From: MVRV01 sp964469905
Lineage (GTDB): Bacteria; Desulfobacterota; Syntrophia; Syntrophales; Smithellaceae
NCBI GenBank assembly: GCA_964469905.1
Contig: CAYXZW010000010.1
Span: 1 to 64,000 of the forward strand
Reading direction: 5' to 3'
Length of the DNA stretch: 64,000 nt
The notes under the pieces were generated by a model. It searched no databases. It was not told the origin of the DNA and worked only from the letters and a program-made list of their open reading frames with translations. Positions 50,937-58,797 of this stretch are shown here, one piece after another. Each line of letters opens with the position of its first letter. Within the stretch, counting starts at the first letter, position 1. Both the position numbers and the translations under genes were made by a program.

Positions 50937-52241
50937 ATGAATAATATCTGGGATCAAACTCATGAGTGTATGTCGCGCGATGAACTCGAGCAGCTCCAAT
51001 TGGAGAGACTCCAGGCAACTATTAATCGTGTGCATAAGAATGTAACTCATTACCGGAAGAAGTTCGCCCAGCCGGGAATTCTCCCTGATGATATTCGATC
51101 GCTTTCCGATTTGACTAAACTTCCTTTTACCACCAAAGAGGATTTGCGCATCAACTATCCTTATGGAATGTTTGCCGTACCGCTGCGGGAAGTAGTCCGC
51201 ATTCATTCGTCTTCCGGAACAACCAGCAAACCGATTGTGGTCGGTTACACAAAAAACGATATCCGCATCTGGTCGAACCTTGTCGCCCGTTTCATGACGG
51301 CCGCAGGTGTAACCCATGACGATCTCGTACAAATAGCTTTCAGCTACGGCCTTTTTACCGGCGCCTTCGGCGTCCATTACGGAACGGAGGTTATCGGAGC
51401 TTCGGTTATCCCGATGGGCACCGGTAACACGGAAAAACAAATCATGATAATGCAGGATTATAAAACAACCGTTCTGGTCAGTACGCCCAGTTATGCCCTC
51501 CAGCTGGCCAACCGTATCGAAAAGGCCGGGATCGATCCGCACTCGCTTTCTCTGAAAGTCGGCCTGTTTGGCGGAGAGCCCTGGTCGGAAAAAATGCGCC
51601 GGGAAATCGAAAGCAGGCTGGGCTTAAGTGCAACGGATAATTACGGCTTATCGGAAGTAATCGGGCCGGGTATTGCCGGCGAGTGTCAATGTAAAAACGG
51701 CATGCATATTTATGAAGATTCGTTTATTCCGGAAATTATTGATCCGCAAAGCGGTGCCCTGCTGCCGCCGGGCAGACCCGGTGAATTGGTGCTGACAACA
51801 TTAAACAAAGAAGCCTTCCCGATGATTCGTTACCGTACCGGCGATATTACCAGTCTGGATTATTCACCTTGCGCCTGCGGCCGGACGCAGGTCAGAATGC
51901 AGCGAGTAGTGCGGCGATCCGACGATATGCTGATTATTCGCGGCATCAATGTATATCCTTCGCAAATTGAAGAAGCAATAATCCGCGTGGCCGGAGGCGA
52001 TGCCCCCTATCAGATTGTTGTTGAACGCAAAGAGGCCATGGATTCCCTCGAGGTAATAATCGAAGTCACTAACCGGATATTTTCCCTGGAACTGCAAAAA
52101 CAGCGCTCCTTCCTGGAAACGCTCAAAAAGCGTATCGGATCAGTAACCGGTATCGGAGTATCCGTAAAACTGGTCGAAGCCAACAGCTTGCCGCGGACTG
52201 AAGGCACAATCAGCAAAGTAGTCGATAACAGGCAGATTTAA
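50937..52241 (+). CDS. paaK: Phenylacetate-CoA ligase-type enzyme
   Basis: A 434-residue PaaK-like adenylate-forming ligase: arylacetate + ATP + CoA to aryl-acetyl-CoA. The ATP loop is SSGTTSKPIVVGYT (about 90-103). YGLSEVIGPG and the C-terminal hinge around RSDDMLIIRGINVYPSQIEE are PaaK landmarks; the length is exactly normal. AGGAGG-like GGGAGG precedes ATG 50937. Following an aromatic-looking liv operon, it likely activates the imported aryl acid or an oxidised aromatic amino-acid product. Indolepyruvate or phenylacetate substrates are equally possible. Confidence 0.9.
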   Translation: MNNIWDQTHECMSRDELEQLQLERLQATINRVHKNVTHYRKKFAQPGILPDDIRSLSDLTKLPFTTKEDLRINYPYGMFAVPLREVVRIHSSSGTTSKPIVVGYTKNDIRIWSNLVARFMTAAGVTHDDLVQIAFSYGLFTGAFGVHYGTEVIGASVIPMGTGNTEKQIMIMQDYKTTVLVSTPSYALQLANRIEKAGIDPHSLSLKVGLFGGEPWSEKMRREIESRLGLSATDNYGLSEVIGPGIAGECQCKNGMHIYEDSFIPEIIDPQSGALLPPGRPGELVLTTLNKEAFPMIRYRTGDITSLDYSPCACGRTQVRMQRVVRRSDDMLIIRGINVYPSQIEEAIIRVAGGDAPYQIVVERKEAMDSLEVIIEVTNRIFSLELQKQRSFLETLKKRIGSVTGIGVSVKLVEANSLPRTEGTISKVVDNRQI

Positions 52242-52349
52242 TATTTGCTTGTAATGACGGTTAATATTCGGTAATGAGAACGGCTAGCTGTATATACACC
52301 TGTATTAATTAATCGGGTCGGTTCAGTATTTATCGAAAGGCAGAAGGAA

Positions 52350-53936
52350 ATGGCGGGCAGATTATCTTTAGCAGAAGAACAGACAACCGCAATAGGAGCA
52401 AACGAAATCAAGGAAGCCTATGAGCGCCTTACCAGCTTAGCCGATGAGGCATTGTTCCGGATACGATTCAATGACGGCAGTATAATCTATATCAACGAAG
52501 CGGCCAAAAAAATTCTCGGCTATTCTCTGGATGAGTATATAGCTGATCCGGATATTTTTGCCCGAATTATTCATGCCGATTATTATCCCCACTGGCTTGC
52601 GGCTACCGCAGAGATGAAAGGTGGCAAAGATTTCGTAAAAAACCTGATTCTGTCAATAGCGGCAAAAGACGGCCGGACTGTGATGTTGGAATTTACTGCC
52701 GTTGCCCTGAGGAATGAAAGCGGGAAAATTGTTTATCTCGAATCCCTCGGGCGGGATATAACCGTCCGCGGCTTTATGGAGATGGAGCTGGCCAAGGCCC
52801 AGAAACTGGAGTCTATCGGCCTGTTAGCCGGTGGCATTGCTCATGATTTCAATAACATTCTGACTGCCATCCTGGGCTCGATTTCTTTAGCGAAAATTGA
52901 AGCAACATCACCAGACAGACTTCATGAAAGACTTTCCCGCGCGGAAGAACATTGTCTGAAAGCAAAATCGTTGACCAACCGTCTGCTGACTTATTCGCGG
53001 GGAGGCAGTCCCCAGCGGAAAACATCTTCTCTGTCCAGGGTATTGGAAGAAGCTGCAGTGTTTTCCGTAAGCGGAAAAAACATCAAATGTAAATTTGATT
53101 TTGCCGATGGCCTCTGGCCGGCACAAATAGATGAAGGGCAAATGCATCAGGTTACCCATTACCTGGTAACTAATGCCGCTGAAGCTATGCCTCAAGGAGG
53201 AACTATCGAAATCGGTGCGCAGAATATACATCTGAATGCCGATCAGTTACCACCTCTGTCCGCCGGCAATTATCTAAAATGGTATGTTAAAGACCATGGT
53301 GTAGGGATACCCCAGGAACACATCAAGAAACTGTTTGATCCTTATTTTACAACCAAGCAAATGAGCAATGTTAAGGGGATGGGACTGGGGCTGGCTCTAT
53401 GCTATTCCATCGTCAAGAACCATGAAGGATTGATTGTCGTTAATTCTAAACTCGGGTCCGGCACTGTTTTTACGGTCTATATTCCAGCGGTAGATAAAGA
53501 AATTATACCCCGAGACCCCAAGGAACCCCGGGAAATAAAAACAAGGGCTAAACATAAAATTCTTCTAATTGATGATGAGCAGATTTTGCTGGATGTAACC
53601 TCCAGCATGCTCAGCCATCTGGGATATGAAGTAGCTACTGCCCAATCCCATCAAGAAGCTTTATATATTTACAGTAGAGCAAAGGAAGACGGTCAGCCTT
53701 TTTCTTTAATTATTATAGACCTAACCTTGCGCGGTGAAGAGGGAGGGGAAACGGCAATTCGCCGTTGGCTGACTATTCATCCCGAAGTAAAGGCGGTTAT
53801 ATCCAGCGGCTATACACGTGACCCGGTACTGGAAGAATATTGGAAATACGGCTTTGCGGGTGCCATTATGAAACCATACACGCTGGCTGAATTGGAAAAA
53901 GCCCTGGCCAAGGCCATCGCCAGAGACAACAACTAA
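52350..53936 (+). CDS. PAS hybrid histidine kinase with receiver domain
   Basis: A 528-residue soluble kinase. One PAS domain (about 25-145), then HisKA with His165 in GGIAHDFNNILTA, an ATPase domain (KDHGVGIPQEHI, GMGLGLALCYSIV) and a C-terminal receiver domain with Asp457 in LIIIDLTLRGEEGG. It shares the layout of the kinase at 40540 but is much shorter. No DNA-binding output. ATG 52350 with GAAAGG upstream. It is 109 bp after the ligase and 94 bp before fbp; its target is unknown. Confidence 0.88.
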   Translation: MAGRLSLAEEQTTAIGANEIKEAYERLTSLADEALFRIRFNDGSIIYINEAAKKILGYSLDEYIADPDIFARIIHADYYPHWLAATAEMKGGKDFVKNLILSIAAKDGRTVMLEFTAVALRNESGKIVYLESLGRDITVRGFMEMELAKAQKLESIGLLAGGIAHDFNNILTAILGSISLAKIEATSPDRLHERLSRAEEHCLKAKSLTNRLLTYSRGGSPQRKTSSLSRVLEEAAVFSVSGKNIKCKFDFADGLWPAQIDEGQMHQVTHYLVTNAAEAMPQGGTIEIGAQNIHLNADQLPPLSAGNYLKWYVKDHGVGIPQEHIKKLFDPYFTTKQMSNVKGMGLGLALCYSIVKNHEGLIVVNSKLGSGTVFTVYIPAVDKEIIPRDPKEPREIKTRAKHKILLIDDEQILLDVTSSMLSHLGYEVATAQSHQEALYIYSRAKEDGQPFSLIIIDLTLRGEEGGETAIRRWLTIHPEVKAVISSGYTRDPVLEEYWKYGFAGAIMKPYTLAELEKALAKAIARDNN

Positions 53937-54029
53937 TTCGGCCGGAAGAATAATCCTGGTTAAATCTGTTCTGCCGGACAATTATAGCAGTCCAAAAACG
54001 GCCGGTTGCTGCAATTATGAGGAGGAAAA

Positions 54030-54965
54030 ATGGGAGAGGGCATTAGTGATTACACAAAAAATATTGTCGATTTAAGGCGGCACATGTGGATGGCGGGAGT
54101 GGAAGTGGAGCTGCGCCGTCTCATCTGGCAAATTGCCGTAGTCGGTAAATATATTTCCGCGAAAATTCACGAAGCAAACCGCAAACAGGCCGGCTACAAA
54201 AATATTTACGGCGAAGACCAGCTTTCGCTGGATCGCAGTTCTGATGAGATTTTGAAAAATCAATTGCAGTTCTCCGGCTTTGTCCGGGAATATGCATCAG
54301 AAGAACAGGAAGCAATAGTTAAAATCGGCACAGGAAGCGAAAAATATATCGTTACTGCTGATCCGCTGGATGGTTCATCGCTGGTTGATACTAATCTGGC
54401 TATCGGCACAATTATCGGCATTCACAAAGAATCGGTTTTTGATACCGGAAAAAAGACGATGGCCGCAGCGCTCTATATAACTTATGGCCCCCTGATTACA
54501 ATTGTTTATTCGGCGGGCTTTGGAACTCACGAATTTGTGCTCAACCGTGAAGGCGAGTATGTTCTGGCCCAGGAGAATATCAGGTTGAGAGAAAAGGGTT
54601 CCATATTTTCGCCGGGCGGACTGCGCCGGGAATGGCTGCCGGAACATCTGCAATTTATTGAAGCACTGGAGAAAGACGGCTACAAACTGCGCTACAGCGG
54701 CGGTTTCGTACCCGACATCAATCAGGTACTGATAAAGAAAGGCGGGATATTTACCTATCCGGCGCTCATAAAATCACCACGGGGCAAGTTGCGCCTTCTG
54801 TTTGAACTTCAGCCCATGGCTTTTATTATCGAGCAGGCAGGCGGACGGTCAACTGATGGCCAGTCCGATATTCTGTCCTTAAAAGTAGAAAGCCTTGATC
54901 AGTGTTCACCTGTTTACATGGGCAGCACCACCGAGGTTCAAATGGCTCAACAATATTTAAAGTAA
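54030..54965 (+). CDS. fbp: Class I fructose-1,6-bisphosphatase
   Basis: A 311-residue gluconeogenic phosphatase. The metal and phosphate site is visible as ADPLDGSSLVDTNLAIGTI (about 110-128), and YSGGFVPDINQVL near 230 is the sugar-binding part. Key acidic residues EYASEEQE lie upstream. Length is slightly shorter than E. coli (332). ATGAGGAGG precedes ATG 54030. fba follows after 10 bp, so the two enzymes of FBP handling are co-transcribed. Confidence 0.92.
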   Translation: MGEGISDYTKNIVDLRRHMWMAGVEVELRRLIWQIAVVGKYISAKIHEANRKQAGYKNIYGEDQLSLDRSSDEILKNQLQFSGFVREYASEEQEAIVKIGTGSEKYIVTADPLDGSSLVDTNLAIGTIIGIHKESVFDTGKKTMAAALYITYGPLITIVYSAGFGTHEFVLNREGEYVLAQENIRLREKGSIFSPGGLRREWLPEHLQFIEALEKDGYKLRYSGGFVPDINQVLIKKGGIFTYPALIKSPRGKLRLLFELQPMAFIIEQAGGRSTDGQSDILSLKVESLDQCSPVYMGSTTEVQMAQQYLK

Positions 54966-54975
54966 AGGAGCTTGC

Positions 54976-56370
54976 ATGATTTACGAAAACAAAGATCAAT
55001 TGAAAAGCGAATATGCACAGATTATTCAAATCGACGGGAATGATGTGCATATTCTGGATGAAGCAAAATTGAGAGATGAACTGATTGATTCTCTTATTTA
55101 TACAGCAGTATTCAGCCCGGATCAGGCAACGCAGGATGCAGCCTGCTGGCTTATTCGCCGCTCTGCAGCCGCTCTGGGAATTCTGTCCGCTTCCATCCAG
55201 CCGCTCTACGAGGCAATGGGTCGGGGCGAATTAAAGGGCTTTACCGTGCCGGCAATTAACCTGCGGGCAATAACCTATGATTCCGCCCAGGCCATTTTTC
55301 GGGCGGCAATCAAAGGACAGGTTGGTCCCGTTATCTTTGAAATCGCCCGTTCGGAAATAGATTATACACTCCAAAGGCCGCTGGAATATACCTGTGCGGT
55401 AACTGCTGCCGCGATAAAAGCCGGTTATTCGGGACCAATATTTCTCCAGGGAGATCATTTTCAGGTTAATGCCAAAAAATTTGCCGCTGACCCCGCCAAA
55501 GAAGTCCAGGCAGTAAAAAATTTAATCTGGGAAGCAATCGAAGCCGGTTTCTATAATATCGACATTGACACATCAACTCTGGTGGACCTGAGCCGCGCTA
55601 CCGTAAAAGAACAACAGGAAACGAACTACCAGCTGGCGGCGGAACTGACAACAATGATCCGGGATTTGGAGCCACAAGGCATTTCCATCTCCGTCGGCGG
55701 CGAGATCGGCGAAGTCGGTGGAAAAAACAGCACCGTGGAAGAATTGCAGGCCTTCATGGAAGGGTATCTGGAATCGCTCCAAATCGGCGATCAGCCGCTT
55801 GTCCCCATCAGCAAGATCAGCGTCCAGACAGGAACAACACATGGAGGTGTACCCCTGGCCGACGGCTCTGTTGCGGAAGTTAAAATTGATTTTGCTGTCC
55901 TGGAACAACTATCCCAAATGGCCCGTAACCGGTATGGTTTAGCCGGTGCAGTGCAGCATGGTGCATCCACCCTGCCGGATGAAGCGTTTGACAGATTCCC
56001 GGCCGTGGGTACTGCCGAAATCCACCTGGCCACCGGTTTCCAGAATATTATTTATGACAGCCCCAGTTTCCCGCAAGAACTGAAAGCAAGAATTTACGAA
56101 TACCTGAAGAAGGAATTTAAGGGAGAATGGAAAGAAAAGGACACCGAAGAGCAATTTCTTTACAAAACCCGCAAAAAAGGATTTGCTTCCTTTAAACTGG
56201 AGATGTGGAATTTACCGGCTCCGGTAATCCGGCAATTGGGGGCGCAACTGGAAAAACAACTTTCATTTTTGTTTGGTAAGCTGAAAGTAAATTCCACTTC
56301 TGAGATTACCCGGAAATACGTTCAGCCGGTTGATGTTAACCTGGAAATGCCGGCAGCACTAAAAGGATAA
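54976..56370 (+). CDS. fba: Class II fructose-bisphosphate aldolase, long form
   Basis: A 464-residue zinc-dependent aldolase family protein. The zinc-binding GDHF lies in FLQGDHFQVNAKKF (about 156-169), with GGEIGEVGGKN and TGTTHGGVPLADGSVAE as later active-site segments. Ordinary class II aldolases are about 300-360 residues; this one has extra N- and C-terminal stretches. A tagatose- or ketose-bisphosphate aldolase activity is possible. It starts at ATG 54976, with AAAGGAG upstream. The broken dehydrogenase gene begins 2 bp later. Confidence 0.85.
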   Translation: MIYENKDQLKSEYAQIIQIDGNDVHILDEAKLRDELIDSLIYTAVFSPDQATQDAACWLIRRSAAALGILSASIQPLYEAMGRGELKGFTVPAINLRAITYDSAQAIFRAAIKGQVGPVIFEIARSEIDYTLQRPLEYTCAVTAAAIKAGYSGPIFLQGDHFQVNAKKFAADPAKEVQAVKNLIWEAIEAGFYNIDIDTSTLVDLSRATVKEQQETNYQLAAELTTMIRDLEPQGISISVGGEIGEVGGKNSTVEELQAFMEGYLESLQIGDQPLVPISKISVQTGTTHGGVPLADGSVAEVKIDFAVLEQLSQMARNRYGLAGAVQHGASTLPDEAFDRFPAVGTAEIHLATGFQNIIYDSPSFPQELKARIYEYLKKEFKGEWKEKDTEEQFLYKTRKKGFASFKLEMWNLPAPVIRQLGAQLEKQLSFLFGKLKVNSTSEITRKYVQPVDVNLEMPAALKG

Positions 56371-56372
56371 TA

Positions 56373-57274
56373 ATGAAAGCGGCAATACTGGAAAAAATAA
56401 CCAGTATTAAAGAAAATAAACAGCCCCTGAAAATTGTGGAGCTGCCGTTGCCGGAAGTACACGCCGGTGAAATTCTACTAAAAATTTCCACCTGCGGTGT
56501 TTGTCATACTGAACTCGACGAAATCGAGGGAAGGACACCACCGGCAAAACTCCCCTGTATCCCGGGTCATCAAATAATCGGCACTGTAATAGCTCGCGGA
56601 GATGGGGCAACAAAATTCGCGACGGGCGAAAGAGCAGGAATCGGCTGGATAAACCATAGCTGTGGTCATTGCGAGTATTGTCTTGCCGGAATGGAAAACC
56701 TCTGCCCTGATTTTCTGGCTACCGTTCCTTAAGTCTGGCCAATTTAAAAAATGGTGGAAGTCTCGGCCTGACAGGTTTTGGCGCCTCCGCCCATCTCATC
56801 CTGAAAATGGTGCACCATCTCTATCCCCAATCGGATGTTTTCGTTTTCGCCCGCAAGGAAAATGAACGCCTCTTTGCCCGTGAGACCGGTGCCGTATGGG
56901 CCGGAGACATCGGCGAGGATAGCCCGCAGAAACTGCAGGCTATCATTGATACGACTCCCGCCTGGAGACCGGTTGTCGAGGCTCTCCGCAACATTGCACC
57001 TGCGGGGCGACTGGTCATCAATGCGATCCGCAAGGAAGATACGGACAGGAATTATCTTTTACAACTGGATTATGCCCGGCATATCTGGCTGGAAAAAGAA
57101 ATAAAGAGTGTGGCCAATGTCACGCGCCGGGACATCGAAGAATTTTTAATCCTGGCCGCACAAATACCGCTGCACCCGGCAGTTGAGGAATACCCTCTGG
57201 AAGAGGCCAACCGCGCCCTGACTCAATTAAAAGAAGGTAAAATTCGCGGGGCTAAAGTGCTGAAAATCAGTTAG
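56373..57274 (+). pseudogene. Zinc alcohol dehydrogenase broken by deletion and frameshift
   Basis: Two pieces of one medium-chain dehydrogenase. Frame 1 (56373-56732) has the catalytic-zinc Cys in CGVCHTELDE, GHQIIGTV and the structural-zinc cluster CGHCEYCLAGMENLC, ending in FLATVP-stop. Frame 2, from about 56723, reads RSLSLANLKNGGSLGLTGFG, then the NAD half to KVLKIS (57274). The pieces meet at the short TACC junction near 56720-56724. About 45-50 codons that family members have between them are missing. Without a frame change it could not make an enzyme. The gene begins 2 bp after fba. Confidence 0.85.
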
Positions 57275-57378
57275 GAGCCGTTACGAAATTGTCTGTTCTT
57301 TTCTCTATTGCGTTACGGCTCCTTATGCCGTTTGCTATAATATTATGCGCAGGCCGTTTTTACACAACGGCCTAATAT
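57272..57378. repeat. Dispersed palindromic element, family C, copy 3
   Basis: Starts on the dehydrogenase-remnant stop codon. AGGAGCCGTTACG and CGTTACGGCTCCT form a terminal stem; GGCTCCTTATGCCG matches copy 2. GGCCGTT/AACGGCC follows near 57352-57372. It lacks the 44-bp core of copies 1 and 2. It probably separates the convergent transcripts. Confidence 0.7.
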
Positions 57379-58602
57379 TTATACTTTACGGCGAACCAGT
57401 CGCTTGCGAACCACTTTGACTCCCTGGGGATTGAGCGCCTGACGGTGCTGGCAGGTCGCCCGGGGGCAGCGCAGAATCGTCTGACCGGCCGTATCTGTTA
57501 CTTCCACCAGAAAAGGATTTTTGCAGCGGGCGCAGGGAATATTATGCGGCTTTCCCCAACTGATGAAATTGCAGCTTTTGGATTCACAGGCATAAAAAAC
57601 TTTACCGGCTCCGGTTGATTTTTCCTGCAGGATGCCTGTTTTGCAGATAGGACAAACCAGCGCCAGTTCCTTTTCAAAGGCGGCGATTTTCTTGGCGATT
57701 TCATCATCTCCCTGATCGATCTCCTCCGTATTACTTTCCGCTGCAGCTGATTCTTCCACCCCTGCAGTGGCCATCTCTTCGGGAGGGGCGGCCTGTTTTT
57801 CCGCTTCCGCAATTGCTTTTTCCAGCTCAGCAATTTTCTGTTTCATCGCCGCCGCTTCTTCCCGGATTTTTCGCTCGCTGTCTGTTTCTTTATGAATATC
57901 GGCCGGAGCGTCTTTCTTTGCCGGCTCACTGACGGGTGCAGCAGGTTTCGGGGCGGCGGGCGCCGCCTTTGCCGGAGCTTCAGAGATAACATAATCGCGA
58001 ATAATACGGCTACCGCTGCGGCTTGTTGTCGTATCCTTTTTTTCGGTAACGGGGGCAGGTGTCTCGGCCCGGGGTTGGGGCGGCGGAGTAATTACCGGTA
58101 TTTTCGGTTTGTGCGGAGCTACACCGTGATTATTCAAAGTCTGATCAAAACGGGAAAGCGCCGCTGCTATATCAGTGCGCCCGCTGTTAGCTTCTTCAAT
58201 CGTCTGCCCGACATAAGCCAGTAAATTGATTCCCTGCATTTTGGGGAAAATACGGTTTAAAGTCCGGGCCGTTTCCTTGCAGTCCTGATAACCATGGATA
58301 CGACCATCGGGCCGGGGATCGATGTATTTTTTCTGCACCAGTTCCTGCATGGCCGCCTGAAAATGCTCATCCGCTTCAATCCCCGTTTCTTTAACTTCGG
58401 TCAGAAATTCGTCCATCATATATCTGTCCGACACTTCTGAAGTATAATCGGACATTTCCAGTTCCCGTCCTCCAATCAGGATAAAAAATATAATATTATC
58501 AATCGTCAGAGGCAATCCACCGGGGGCATTTTTCGATCCGGTCAAACGCTCATAATGTCCGGCCAGAATCTGATTAAATTGATTTTTTACAATTTCTTCC
58601 AT
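57379..58602 (-). CDS. Coiled-coil protein with two C-terminal C4 zinc ribbons
   Basis: A 407-residue soluble protein. The N-terminal half is globular and unrecognised. The middle (about 165-300) is Ala/Pro/Glu-rich and partly coiled-coil. The C-terminal part has two topoisomerase-type C4 zinc ribbons, CPICKTG with YACESKSC, and CARCKNPF with LRCPRATC, followed by a basic tail KVVRKRLVRRKV. Those ribbons suggest nucleic-acid binding. It is divergent from the SUMF1-like gene with a 196-bp shared upstream region. No family name is claimed. Confidence 0.7.
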   Translation of the reverse strand: MEEIVKNQFNQILAGHYERLTGSKNAPGGLPLTIDNIIFFILIGGRELEMSDYTSEVSDRYMMDEFLTEVKETGIEADEHFQAAMQELVQKKYIDPRPDGRIHGYQDCKETARTLNRIFPKMQGINLLAYVGQTIEEANSGRTDIAAALSRFDQTLNNHGVAPHKPKIPVITPPPQPRAETPAPVTEKKDTTTSRSGSRIIRDYVISEAPAKAAPAAPKPAAPVSEPAKKDAPADIHKETDSERKIREEAAAMKQKIAELEKAIAEAEKQAAPPEEMATAGVEESAAAESNTEEIDQGDDEIAKKIAAFEKELALVCPICKTGILQEKSTGAGKVFYACESKSCNFISWGKPHNIPCARCKNPFLVEVTDTAGQTILRCPRATCQHRQALNPQGVKVVRKRLVRRKV

Positions 58603-58797
58603 ACACCGTCCCCTTAATTAGTTGCGCGCCTTTATTGGCAGTATGCTCGGAAAAGCATGGACTCTATTATATTCTATTTCCCCCGGAAAAACCTTTTTGC
58701 TCATCATCGCGTTATTCTTATAATACTGTTCTCGATTAAAGTAAATAATGTTATAATAAGTTTAGTCATTTTTCTTTCCAGCTCACAGGAGAACTCC

